Positions 9,636 to 17,530 of a stretch of DNA of 64,000 bases are shown here, piece by piece. The DNA is from an uncultured Cohaesibacter sp. (GTDB lineage: Bacteria; Pseudomonadota; Alphaproteobacteria; Rhizobiales; Cohaesibacteraceae): contig NZ_OY762905.1 of assembly GCF_963666525.1 (NCBI RefSeq), positions 3,637,501 through 3,701,500 of the forward strand, given 5' to 3'. The position numbers were made by a program, and so were the translations under genes. The notes below the pieces were generated by a model. That model saw only the letters and a list, made by a program, of their open reading frames with translations. It was not told the origin of the DNA and searched no databases. Every line of letters begins with the position of its first letter. The first letter of the stretch is position 1.

Positions 9636-10844
9636 ATGTGTGAAAAATGCAAGAACGGTCATCAGCACCATCATCACGACGCCATCGATCTGGGGCGCCG
9701 CGACGTAATGCTCGGGGGTGCCGGATTGGCCGCTGGTGTCGCTCTGGGCTCCATGTTCGGAGCCACCGGAGCCATGGCACAAGGGGCTGACCCAATGGCT
9801 GCCGAGACTGTTGAGGGCTTCGCGTTCAACGCCGCCCACGGTCCGGCCAAGGCCATGTCAATCACCCGTCGTGCTGTTGGTCCGAACGACGTCAAGATGG
9901 ATGTCCTGTTCGCAGGCATCTGCCATTCCGACATTCATACCATCAATGGTGACTGGGGCCGTGCAGGTCCATTTCCGCTGGTTCCCGGCCATGAAATCAT
10001 TGGCCGCGTGACAGCCGTTGGCAGCAACGTGACCCGTTTCAAGGTTGGCGACATCGGCGGCGTCGGCTGCATGGTGGATTCCTGCGGCGAATGCGAAAAC
10101 TGCCTCGCCGGTCGCGAGCAGAACTGCCTCAACGGCACCACCTGGACCTATGGCGCTGAAGACAAGGTGTCCGGCGGTCTCACCTTTGGTGGTTACTCCC
10201 GCAAGATCGTGGTCAAGGACCATTTCGTGGTCAACGTGCCGGAAAGCCTTGATCTCTCCCGTGCAGCGCCCCTGATGTGCGCAGGCATCACCACCTATTC
10301 TCCGATGCAGCACTGGAAGCTTGAAAAAGGCCAGAGCGTCGGCGTCGTCGGCATTGGAGGACTGGGTCACATGGCTGTGAAGCTCGCCGTTGCCCGTGGT
10401 GCGAATGTCACCGCCTTCACGACCTCTGAATACAAGATGCCTTTCATCAAGGCGATGGGCGCAACCCCGGTTCTCGACACCGATGCGGCGACCATGGGTG
10501 GCATGATGAACAGCCTCGATCTGATGATCGCCGCCGTGCCCTATGCCTTCGACATGCAGAAATACATCAATCTGCTGAAACTTGACGCGACCCTCGTCAA
10601 CGTCGGCCAGCTGGCACAGATCGATGGCCTGTCCGGCATGCTGATGGGCTTTGGCCGCAAGAGCCTTGCAGGCTCCATGATCGGCGGCATGGCAGAGACG
10701 CAGGAAGTGGTCAACTACTGCGCAGCTCACAATGTGCAGCCAGACGTGGAAATCATCCGCCCGGACCAGATCACAGAGGCCATTTCCCGCGTGACCAACA
10801 AGGATGTGAAGTTCCGCTTCGTCATCGACATGCGTCAAGCCTGA
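9636..10844 (+). CDS. Tat-signal zinc-dependent alcohol dehydrogenase
   Basis: 402 residues. An odd N-terminus has CEKC followed by HQHHHH and then LGRRDVMLGGAGLAAGVALG, a twin-arginine-type leader ending around AMA-QG, so the enzyme may be exported folded. The catalytic domain is complete. GICHSDIH and GHEIIGRV carry the catalytic zinc ligands, CGECENCLAGREQNC binds the structural zinc, and VGVVGIGGLGHMAVKLA is the Rossmann glycine motif. It resembles the YahK/CAD-like aldehyde reductases (about 350 residues) with an added leader. A nicotinamide-dependent enzyme in the periplasm would need an explanation. Confidence 0.88.
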   Translation: MCEKCKNGHQHHHHDAIDLGRRDVMLGGAGLAAGVALGSMFGATGAMAQGADPMAAETVEGFAFNAAHGPAKAMSITRRAVGPNDVKMDVLFAGICHSDIHTINGDWGRAGPFPLVPGHEIIGRVTAVGSNVTRFKVGDIGGVGCMVDSCGECENCLAGREQNCLNGTTWTYGAEDKVSGGLTFGGYSRKIVVKDHFVVNVPESLDLSRAAPLMCAGITTYSPMQHWKLEKGQSVGVVGIGGLGHMAVKLAVARGANVTAFTTSEYKMPFIKAMGATPVLDTDAATMGGMMNSLDLMIAAVPYAFDMQKYINLLKLDATLVNVGQLAQIDGLSGMLMGFGRKSLAGSMIGGMAETQEVVNYCAAHNVQPDVEIIRPDQITEAISRVTNKDVKFRFVIDMRQA

Positions 10845-10854
10845 TAGACAGGCA

Positions 10855-11340
10855 ATGATACAGACCCATTCCTCTGTGAGGCTCCTGCAAGGGAGCCTCA
10901 TTGCCATTCTGATCACGACAGGACTGAGCGCCAGCGACGCAGGGGCGGAGGAAAGCAGGACCAAGACAATGGCAAACGAAACAAGAATAACACTGACTGT
11001 CAGGGACGCCGTTATCAATGCGGTCCTTGACGACAGCAGCACATCAGGCGATCTGTTGTCCAGACTGCCCCTGACCCTCGATCTGCAGGGCTATGAATTC
11101 GATTTCTGCGGTGTAATGCCTGTGGCACTCGCCTATGACGAAAGCGAAGCTACTGTTGGCTGGAAAGATGGCGATATCGCTTTCGGGCCGGGAGCCAACT
11201 GGTTCACCATACTTTACGGGGGGCAGGAACAATCCGGCTCAAGCGGGCCGCTGGTGAAGTTCGGCCGGATAACGGACCCGCTCTCCCGCCTTGACCAGTT
11301 GCCTCGCAGCATTTCGGTCACCATCAACCGTGCGGACTAG
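10855..11340 (+). CDS. cyclophilin-like domain protein (copy 2), probably exported
   Basis: 161 residues. An N-terminal hydrophobic segment (SLIAILITTGLSASDAGA) looks like a signal peptide. It is followed by ITLTVRDAVINAVLDDSSTSGDLLSRLPLTLDLQGYEF, the start of the cyclophilin-like fold, then GDIAFGPGANWFTILYGG and LVKFGRITDP. It begins 8 bases after the dehydrogenase stop and is probably co-transcribed with it. This copy is the most diverged of the three, having lost the YYAPWG motif in favour of FGPGANW. Confidence 0.75.
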   Translation: MIQTHSSVRLLQGSLIAILITTGLSASDAGAEESRTKTMANETRITLTVRDAVINAVLDDSSTSGDLLSRLPLTLDLQGYEFDFCGVMPVALAYDESEATVGWKDGDIAFGPGANWFTILYGGQEQSGSSGPLVKFGRITDPLSRLDQLPRSISVTINRAD

Positions 11341-11363
11341 TCTCAGCAGATCAATCCCTGCCC

Positions 11364-11404
11364 AACGAAAAACGCTGCTGGCTTGGCCCGCGGCGTTTTT
11401 GTTT
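11364..11404. terminator. rho-independent terminator (bidirectional shape) between convergent genes
   Basis: Inverted repeat with arms AAAAACGCtGC and GCgGCGTTTTT followed by GTTTT. It lies between the convergent cyclophilin-like genes ending at 11340 and 11424. Confidence 0.65.
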
Positions 11405-11423
11405 TACTGGTCTTGCGATGATG

Positions 11424-11894
11424 TCACTTGATGATTTCGATACGCGCCTTGAGTGAGCCAGAGGCGGAAAGCACCGGAACAGCGCCTTCATCAAAGCGGC
11501 CAAGGCGAACCAGCCCCGTCGAATAGCGGAAATCGCGATAGAACAGTGCCACGTCGCCCCATGGCGCATAGTAGGTGATGTCTCCCGGCTCTGGATCCAC
11601 TCCGTCGGGTACGTCGGCTGTCGACAGCTTTTCGGCGGGGTAGAAGATTTTTTCGTTGCTGGCATAATCCTCCAGCGTCACTTCGACGGGCAGCATGGCC
11701 AGAAAGGACCGGCTTGCGGAATTGTCTTCCAGTGTGGCGTTCAGAGCCTTGCCCTCGATGGTGAAGCGCACGCGGACACCCTCCGCCGACGCCTGCTGTG
11801 CCTGCGACGGGGCGGTGATCGTCATGAGCATTGCGAAACATGCGCAGAGCGACAGGCCTGCGCGGGAACCCAATTGTCTCGATGTGACTTTCAA
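11424..11894 (-). CDS. cyclophilin-like domain protein (copy 3), exported
   Basis: 156 residues from a TTG at 11894, chosen because AAGGAG lies 7 bases upstream and the product then starts with a signal peptide (KVTSRQLGSRAGLSLCACF followed by AMLMTITAPSQAQQ). No in-frame ATG has a ribosome binding site. The body is [59 protein letters not shown] and GLVRLGRFDEG. It is much closer to copy 1 at 2370 than to copy 2 at 10855. Function is unknown. Confidence 0.75.
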   Translation of the reverse strand: MKVTSRQLGSRAGLSLCACFAMLMTITAPSQAQQASAEGVRVRFTIEGKALNATLEDNSASRSFLAMLPVEVTLEDYASNEKIFYPAEKLSTADVPDGVDPEPGDITYYAPWGDVALFYRDFRYSTGLVRLGRFDEGAVPVLSASGSLKARIEIIK

Positions 11895-12101
11895 CAAATC
11901 TCTCCTTATCAGATGTGGGCCCGCTGAGGATGACCTGTTTTCTTCCTCCGCACAACGCTGCCGCAGCACAAGCCAATCATGAAGCGAATGCAACAATCAG
12001 GCGCGCAGTTTCCTGCCGGGAGAAAGCTGCGGAATGGGGCGAAGATGAAGGAAGGGCCAGACGGTGCGCCTGGCCCAAAACTCTCTTTGTCTCCAATCGG
12101 C

Positions 12102-12872
12102 TCAGAGGAACTGGCCGTTGTCCACCTGAATGACCTGACCGGTTACGGCGCGGCCCATGTCACTGGCCAGATACAGGGCCGCATAGGCCTGATCGATCGG
12201 CTCGGTCGAAGGAACCGTCGTGTTGGTGTATTTGTCGGAGAATTCCAGCATCTCGCTGCCACCCTCCTGTTCGCCTGAGGCCCAGGCTCGGGCCGCATCG
12301 GTGTCGGTAACCCCCGGAGCGATCGCGTTGCAGCGGATCTTGGTACCGGACAGCCGCATTGCAATGTTCAGGGTCATGGTGTTGATGCCGCCCTTGGTGG
12401 AGGTGTAGGCAACGCCGCAGATCGGTGTGGTGCCATTGACAGAAGACACGTTGATGATGCGCCCCTCGTTGCGTGGCATCATGTGGTTGATCGCCTCACG
12501 GCAATAGCGGAACGGTCCGGCCAGGTTGATCTGCAGGATCTTGTCAAAATGTTCAGTGGTTGTCTTTTCAACGGCAAACATTTCACCGACACCGGCGTTG
12601 TTGACCATGATGTCGACCTGTCCAAAGGCTGCGATGGCTTCCTTGAAGACACGGGCAGGTGCATCCGGATCGGCATTGTCGGCGATGATGCCGATGGCGT
12701 TGCCGCCCTTGGCCTTGATTTCGGCAACGGCCTTGTCGAGGCTTTCCTTGCCGCGGGCCGTCAGGACGACATTGGCACCTTCTTCCGAATAGAGAGAGGC
12801 GATGGCGTAGCCGATGCCCTTGCTGGCGCCGGTTACAATAGCTGTTTTTCCTTCAAGAAGTTTGCTTTTCAT
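12102..12872 (-). CDS. short-chain dehydrogenase/reductase, acetoin/diacetyl reductase-like
   Basis: 256 residues. The start at 12872 has AGAAAGGAAACAACA ahead of it. Motifs: TGASKGIGYAIA, NNAG (MVNNAGVGEMFAVEKT), INVSSVNG and YTSTKGGINTMT with the catalytic Tyr/Lys, then IAPGVTDTDAAR. The downstream GRAVTGQVIQVDNGQFL is the usual SDR C-terminal strand. Length and motif spacing are those of 3-oxoacyl-ACP/acetoin reductases; the true substrate is unknown. Its neighbours are the DUF2255 and cyclophilin-like genes. Confidence 0.86.
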   Translation of the reverse strand: MKSKLLEGKTAIVTGASKGIGYAIASLYSEEGANVVLTARGKESLDKAVAEIKAKGGNAIGIIADNADPDAPARVFKEAIAAFGQVDIMVNNAGVGEMFAVEKTTTEHFDKILQINLAGPFRYCREAINHMMPRNEGRIINVSSVNGTTPICGVAYTSTKGGINTMTLNIAMRLSGTKIRCNAIAPGVTDTDAARAWASGEQEGGSEMLEFSDKYTNTTVPSTEPIDQAYAALYLASDMGRAVTGQVIQVDNGQFL

Positions 12873-13019
12873 TGTTGTTTCCTTTCTGAAAATGGTCATG
12901 AAATGGAACGCATCGCGTGACATGCGCTTCCGGCAAATGCGGGGAGATGGACCGTCACCTGTGCTGGTTTTCGGGAGACACGATTGCCCCTCGGAACCGA
13001 GAGGCTAAGGGGACTGTTC

Positions 13020-13400
13020 TTATGTCTTGGCAGGGAAGGGGGTGACCATCAGGGTCGCCTGCCGCGCCCGGTCCGATATCATCGGGGCGAGATAGCGGCT
13101 GTGATTGTATTTCTCCCGGTAGGCTTCATCGACAAGGTCATTCATCTGGTCTGAGACCGGTGAAAAGGCAACGTCATGGTCCCTATCAGCCAGATGCAAA
13201 CGCCCCGCCCGCTGTGCGAGCGCCGCCTGATACCAGCTGGAACGGGTGCCGCTGTAGGCGCGGACAAACACGGCATCCCCTACAACGACCGACCAGATGA
13301 AGGTCGGGGTGCCATAAGTGGTGCCATCAGCGCGGAAGGGGGATACGCGACAATCATCTGCACTGGCAAACGCCAGCAATTGTTGTTTTTTCCAGACCAT
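13020..13400 (-). CDS. DUF2255 family protein
   Basis: 126 residues. A GGAGGGAG ribosome binding site before the ATG at 13400 decides the start. The sequence DDCRVSPFRADGTTYGTPTFIWSVVVGDAVFVRAYSG and SSWYQAALAQRAGRLHLADRDHDVAFSPV is that of the DUF2255/nitroreductase-deazaflavin-like split-barrel group. These resemble flavin-binding FMN reductase-like folds, but activity is unproven. It ends with a conserved basic segment, VDEAYREKYNHSRYLAPMISD. It probably shares a message with the SDR at 12102 and lies divergent from the MarR gene. Confidence 0.75.
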   Translation of the reverse strand: MVWKKQQLLAFASADDCRVSPFRADGTTYGTPTFIWSVVVGDAVFVRAYSGTRSSWYQAALAQRAGRLHLADRDHDVAFSPVSDQMNDLVDEAYREKYNHSRYLAPMISDRARQATLMVTPFPAKT

Positions 13401-13636
13401 CGAAACTCTCCCTCCACGGGAATTGGAGTGGCGGTCGTGGGTGGCCGATGCCGCCCTCAGACCAGAACCAAGGCTCGAAAGCGCCTCGTCGTGATGACAT
13501 GTCTTATTTGGTTCTGCAGTCCTGCAAATTAATGCCATTCCAAAACCTGACAGTCATGAATTGATTTCATTAACGAATCCGGAGTTTTTGTGGCCCGTAC
13601 CGGCAATGCTCGACATCGGATAGCGAGACCTGCGTA

Positions 13637-13671
13637 TTGACAGGTGCAATTTAGTTGTATATGCAACTATT
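13637..13671 (+). promoter_or_regulatory. marR promoter with overlapping palindromic operator
   Basis: TTGACA at 13637-13642 is followed, after 17 bases, by TATGCA at 13660-13665. The inverted repeat AGTTGTATATGCAACT (13653-13668) covers the -10. The ATG of the MarR gene is only about 7 bases beyond the -10, so the transcript may be leaderless. The position suits autorepression. Confidence 0.55.
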
Positions 13672-14121
13672 ATGCAGACGATCTATGACATAACGAATTC
13701 TCTGGGGCATCTGACCGGTCTCGCAAGCCGTCTGTTTGGCAATCTGTTGTCGGCGCGGTTTCAGGCTGCCGGGATCGACATGACCCCGGAGCAATGGGGT
13801 GCGATTGTCGTACTGCTCGACACGGAAGCCCTTTCCCAGCGGGATCTGGGTGATCAACTCTATCTGGACAAATCCAGTGTCAGCCGCCTGATCGCGGGGC
13901 TTGAGAAACGGGGGTGGGTCGAGCGCACAAGAGATCCTGACGACAGTCGGAAAAAGTTGCTGGTCGCCACCGAGACAGCGCGGGATCTTGCCATCCGCTG
14001 TTCGCCGATTGCCCGATCGGTCTTGAGCGATGCGCAGGTCGGGCTCGATGACGATGACCTGACGGTCCAAAAACAGATACTTACCAGAATCATCTCGAAC
14101 TTGAGGAGCGTCGACCCTTAG
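13672..14121 (+). CDS. MarR family transcriptional regulator
   Basis: 149 residues. The winged helix is clear: LSQRDLGDQLYLDKSSVSRLIAGLEKRGWVERTRDPDDSRKKLLVATE at about residues 60-107. Flanking helices (MTPEQWGAIVVLL) form the dimer interface. There is no ribosome binding site before the ATG at 13672, consistent with a leaderless start right after the promoter. It lies divergent from the DUF2255 gene and upstream of the SDR at 14212, so it probably controls one or both. Confidence 0.88.
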   Translation: MQTIYDITNSLGHLTGLASRLFGNLLSARFQAAGIDMTPEQWGAIVVLLDTEALSQRDLGDQLYLDKSSVSRLIAGLEKRGWVERTRDPDDSRKKLLVATETARDLAIRCSPIARSVLSDAQVGLDDDDLTVQKQILTRIISNLRSVDP

Positions 14122-14211
14122 CAGGATCAGGTCCGGATCAGACCCGGATCAGACAAGTCGGCGCTTCCCGATCCTTCAAACTTCTAGCTTCTTACACAAC
14201 GGAGACGATCC

Positions 14212-14952
14212 ATGACGAAACGGAATGCCCTGGTAACGGGAGGAGCACGCGGTATTGGTGCTGCCACATGCAAGGCCTTGGCCGAAGACGGCTATCGGGT
14301 TTTCATCAACTATGTCAACAGCGCTGCCGTGGCCAACGAACTGGCTGAAGAAATCAACAGCAAGGGTGGCGAAGCCTATGCCATCAAGGCTGACGTGCGT
14401 GACGATGCCCAGCTAGCGGCGATGTTCGATGAAGTCAAACCTTATGGCGGTGTCGATGTGCTGGTTTCCAATGCCAACATGAATTTCACGGCCAAGCCGT
14501 TTGTCGACCAGACCTGGGAAGAGTTTACCCAGAAGCTGAATGACGAACTGCATGCTTCCTACCAGTCCGCCAAATTCGCTGTCGACAGCATGAAGACCAA
14601 GGGCTTTGGCCGTCTCGTGTTCATTTCGAGCACCCTGTCCGAAGCGCCGGCTCCAAGCTTCCTTGCCCATGGATCGGCCAAGGGCGCGCTCGACAGCTTC
14701 TGCAAATATCTGGCGCAGGAACTCGGCCCACTCGGCATCACCGCCAACATCGTGGCTCCCGGTCTTGTCGAAACGGACGCGACCAAGGATGCGCCGGATG
14801 AGTTCAAGGAAATGATCCGCAATTTCACACCGACCCAGAAGATTGCAACCCCTGAAGACATCGCCAATGCTGTCCGGTTCCTGACCAGCGCAAGCAGTGG
14901 CCACGTTACCGGCGTCTATCTTCCTGTCTGTGGCGGAGCCTACCTGCCCTGA
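14212..14952 (+). CDS. SDR-family protein with catalytic Tyr replaced by His
   Basis: 246 residues with an ACGGAGACGATCC ribosome binding site. The fold is a normal SDR: VTGGARGIGAATCKALAEDG, LVSNANMNF (an altered NNAG), ISSTLSEAP, then HGSAKGALDSFCKYLAQELGPLGI and IVAPGLVETDAT. In the usual YxxxK position the Tyr is His (HGSAK), while the Lys and the upstream Ser remain. NANMN instead of NNAG is a second departure. SDR proteins of this HGSAK type are known among oxidoreductases with atypical chemistry or structural roles. It sits behind marR. Confidence 0.85.
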   Translation: MTKRNALVTGGARGIGAATCKALAEDGYRVFINYVNSAAVANELAEEINSKGGEAYAIKADVRDDAQLAAMFDEVKPYGGVDVLVSNANMNFTAKPFVDQTWEEFTQKLNDELHASYQSAKFAVDSMKTKGFGRLVFISSTLSEAPAPSFLAHGSAKGALDSFCKYLAQELGPLGITANIVAPGLVETDATKDAPDEFKEMIRNFTPTQKIATPEDIANAVRFLTSASSGHVTGVYLPVCGGAYLP

Positions 14953-14962
14953 GCCATGGCTC

Positions 14963-14983
14963 CCGGGTCAAAAGACCCGGTTT
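14963..14983 (+). terminator. short hairpin after the SDR gene
   Basis: CCGGGTC-AAAA-GACCCGG followed by TTT, 10 bases after the stop of the SDR at 14212. A stronger second hairpin follows at 14992. Confidence 0.5.
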
Positions 14984-14991
14984 GACGATTT

Positions 14992-15029
14992 AGAAAGGGG
15001 CGTCCCGATTTTCGGGGTGCCCCTTTTCT
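14992..15029. terminator. bidirectional rho-independent terminator
   Basis: Long inverted repeat AGAAAGGGGC-N2-CCCGA...TCGGG-N2-GCCCCTTTTCT. It lies between the convergent SDR (ending 14952) and MFS (ending 15070) genes and has runs suited to termination on both strands. Confidence 0.8.
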
Positions 15030-15069
15030 GTTGCCGCCAGTTTGAGCCCTGCGAGCACAGTCGATCCAG

Positions 15070-16332
15070 TCAGCCCCGTCTGGCCAGCAGTTGGCTGAAG
15101 ATCAAGGCGCCAGCTCCCGCGCCCGCCAGCACCAGCCCCAGCGGCCACGCGGTGCCGTCGGCGCAAAGACCGACCAGCCCCGAGCCGAAGATGCCGCCGC
15201 CATATTGGATGGCACCGCACAGGGCCGAAATCGCTCCGGCATCATTGGTGCTGCTTTCAAGGGCTCCTGACAGTGCGTTGGGGAGAATGAGCCCCGTGCA
15301 GGACACAAAGCCGAGTAGTGGCAGGAACACGCCCCACGCCCCGCCAAGGTCGGAAAATGTTGTCATCGCCAGTATCGCCCCGAACAGACAGGACCCTGCA
15401 CCGCCGATCTGCAGGCTCTTGAGGCGACCGATGCGCACGACGAGGCGGGCGTTGACGATGTTGCCCAAGGTGATGCTGACCACGCAGGCCGAAAAAATGA
15501 GACCGTAGAGGCTCGGCGACAGGTGGTGATAATCGATGAAGACAAAGGGTGAGCCTGCGACATAGGCAAACATGCCGACATAATAGAAGCCGCAGACGAG
15601 GGCATGGACCATCACCGGTCTGTTTCTCAGGAGCCGTCCATAGCCGGCAAAGGCTGCAATCACCCCCGAGGCTGGTCCCGAGGGCACGAGGGTATCGGGT
15701 GCACCGGATTGCTGACGCACGGAGCGCGCTCTGGGGAGCGCTCTGGGCAGTGTTTCCGGCAGAGTGAAAAGGGCCGCCAGCGTCACGAGGCCGATCAGAA
15801 CCAGCATGGCAAAGATCATCCGCCAGCCCCAGAGCGAGACGATCTGTGCCCCGACGCTCGGTGCCACCAACGGTGCAATCGTCATCACAGCCATCAGCAG
15901 TGACATCACCTGTGCCGCCCGGTTGCCCTCATAGAGATCTCGAACCATGGCGCGGGAGAGCACAATGCTGGCCGCAGCACCCACCGCCTGCACAACGCGC
16001 CAGAGAATGATGCTGGTGACATCTGCCGAAAGGCAGCATCCTGCTGAGCCGATCAAAAACAGCACGATACCGAGAGCGATCGGCAAGCGACGGCCGATGC
16101 CATCGCTCAAAGGCCCCCAGACCAGCTGCCCCAGAGATATTCCGACCAGATAGCCGGTGATGGTCAGTTCGATCTGCCCAGGAGCGGCGGCAAGGTCCTT
16201 GGCCATCTCGGGCATGGCGGGCAGGTAGAAGTCGGTAGAGATAGAGGCAAATGCCATCAGGGCCGCAAGCACCGAACCAACGTGCCAGAGCGCCAACTGT
16301 CGGGGTGGCCTGTGAGAAGCCTTTGTCTGCAT
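15070..16332 (-). CDS. MFS transporter, Bcr/CflA drug-resistance subfamily
   Basis: 420 residues from the ATG at 16332. About 29 more residues are possible upstream, but they are not hydrophobic and the family normally starts close to the first TM. Hallmarks: MAFASISTDFYLPAMPEMAKDL at TM1, GQLVWGPLSDGIGRRLPI in loop 2-3, RVVQAVGAAASIVLSRAMVRDLY, and the second-half TMs including VAGSPFVFIDYHHLSPSLYGLIF. Twelve TM segments are expected. The family exports bicyclomycin, chloramphenicol, cysteine and other compounds. Cargo is unknown here. Confidence 0.9.
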   Translation of the reverse strand: MQTKASHRPPRQLALWHVGSVLAALMAFASISTDFYLPAMPEMAKDLAAAPGQIELTITGYLVGISLGQLVWGPLSDGIGRRLPIALGIVLFLIGSAGCCLSADVTSIILWRVVQAVGAAASIVLSRAMVRDLYEGNRAAQVMSLLMAVMTIAPLVAPSVGAQIVSLWGWRMIFAMLVLIGLVTLAALFTLPETLPRALPRARSVRQQSGAPDTLVPSGPASGVIAAFAGYGRLLRNRPVMVHALVCGFYYVGMFAYVAGSPFVFIDYHHLSPSLYGLIFSACVVSITLGNIVNARLVVRIGRLKSLQIGGAGSCLFGAILAMTTFSDLGGAWGVFLPLLGFVSCTGLILPNALSGALESSTNDAGAISALCGAIQYGGGIFGSGLVGLCADGTAWPLGLVLAGAGAGALIFSQLLARRG

Positions 16333-16807
16333 GGGAGTGTCTTTATCGTCCTTGGTGGTCGCAACCTTATAGACTTGCCGGAAGGGGAAATCCAGAACCT
16401 CACCATGGTCTGCGCTCACAAAGGCTCATGGGCTGATCTCATGAATGCTCAAGGCAGTCGATTTGCGGATGGTTAAATGAAGACCTGCCAGTCTGTTCGG
16501 TCCCCATTTTCGACAGGAAAGGCATTTGTCTGTGCTTGTGTAAATACGTATTAAGGGTTGTATTAATTGATAACAAAATGAGTGTGAAACCGCTAAAAAC
16601 GCACCGAAAGCTCAGAAAATCCAATAGATATTGCTTTTTCTTTTAGAAAATAGATATTTGATTGCAGCAACATACGGATAAATGAATCTTATGGTTGCAA
16701 AAAATTCATGTGCGTTTAAAAAGGAATTGCATACGCAATTTATGGTTTAAATTTTGTTTCGATTATTGTTTTGATCGTCAAGAGGTCTTTCTGGGGGTTG
16801 GATTTTC
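16333..16807. promoter_or_regulatory. AT-rich leader region upstream of the Srf-type locus
   Basis: From about 16480 to 16790 the DNA is strikingly AT-rich compared with the GC-rich genes on both sides, and contains many TAAT/ATTA tracts. No gene is supported. It should hold the promoter of the following 19.6 kb locus; a specific -35/-10 pair could not be chosen with confidence. Low GC upstream regions of this kind are often targets of H-NS/MucR-type silencing, which is inference. Confidence 0.45.
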
Positions 16808-17530
16808 GTGAGCGCTCAGCATAGCTTCCTTAAAAGCAGCAAATACGGCAACGAAGAAGAAGTCAGGTTTCAGGGCATACCCATTCTGGACACGTATGAG
16901 GATGGTGTTGGGTTCCTGTCGGCAACCATGCCGCGCTATGTGCGGCTGTTTTCCTCTCCTGCAGTGAAGCGCAACGAAAACGACACGCTTCACACGGTGG
17001 CCTGGTACGGCGACGGAGCCGGCCAGATCCAGACATGGAGCAGTCTTGATCAGACAAGCAGGGTGCGGGTTGCGACCATCCTGCGTTCTTTCATCGGCGA
17101 TCTCCTGGCGCGGATCCAGAGGTTTGACGAACCGAAAGCGCGCATGTTGCTGGGCTGGCTCAATATCCTGTCATTCGAGAGTGACCTGCTGGTGATCAAC
17201 GGTCAGCCGGTCATCACCAACTGGGGCATCGTCCCTGCGGGCGTCGCCACCAATGCTGACCGCATGACCCACCATCTGCTGCGCGGTATCGGGCAATTCC
17301 TGCCCGAGCATTATGATCTCACGGAACTGACCCACCTGATGATGGAACTCGGAGGCGGCGGAACCGATGATGCAAATGACACAAATGACGCCGCTCCAGG
17401 TGTCGTGGCCGACAGGGCTGCGCAACCGCCTGCGCCATCAGCCCCGGCAGCTGATGTCGGATCAGGCGGGGCCGGACTTGCTACGGGTCTTGCTGCCGGG
17501 GCCGCTGTCGGGGCGGCCACGACCTCCTAG
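16808..17530 (+). CDS. SrfA-like N-terminal domain protein, ended by an in-frame amber codon
   Basis: 240 residues from a GTG at 16808 (GGGGGTTGG about 8 bases upstream). The folded part is residues 1 to about 165, with LLGWLNILSFESDLLVINGQ and PVITNWGIVPAG near its end. A Gly/Ala/Pro-rich linker follows. The same reading frame continues without any other stop from 17531 through to 18835, so only the TAG at 17528-17530 separates this piece from the membrane protease. The next gene (18837) has a related N-terminal domain, then linker and TM, which suggests this was, or functionally is, one protein of about 675 residues. It opens the Srf-type locus. The domain is unnamed here; call it SrfA-like by position and context. 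Confidence 0.7.
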   Translation: MSAQHSFLKSSKYGNEEEVRFQGIPILDTYEDGVGFLSATMPRYVRLFSSPAVKRNENDTLHTVAWYGDGAGQIQTWSSLDQTSRVRVATILRSFIGDLLARIQRFDEPKARMLLGWLNILSFESDLLVINGQPVITNWGIVPAGVATNADRMTHHLLRGIGQFLPEHYDLTELTHLMMELGGGGTDDANDTNDAAPGVVADRAAQPPAPSAPAADVGSGGAGLATGLAAGAAVGAATTS

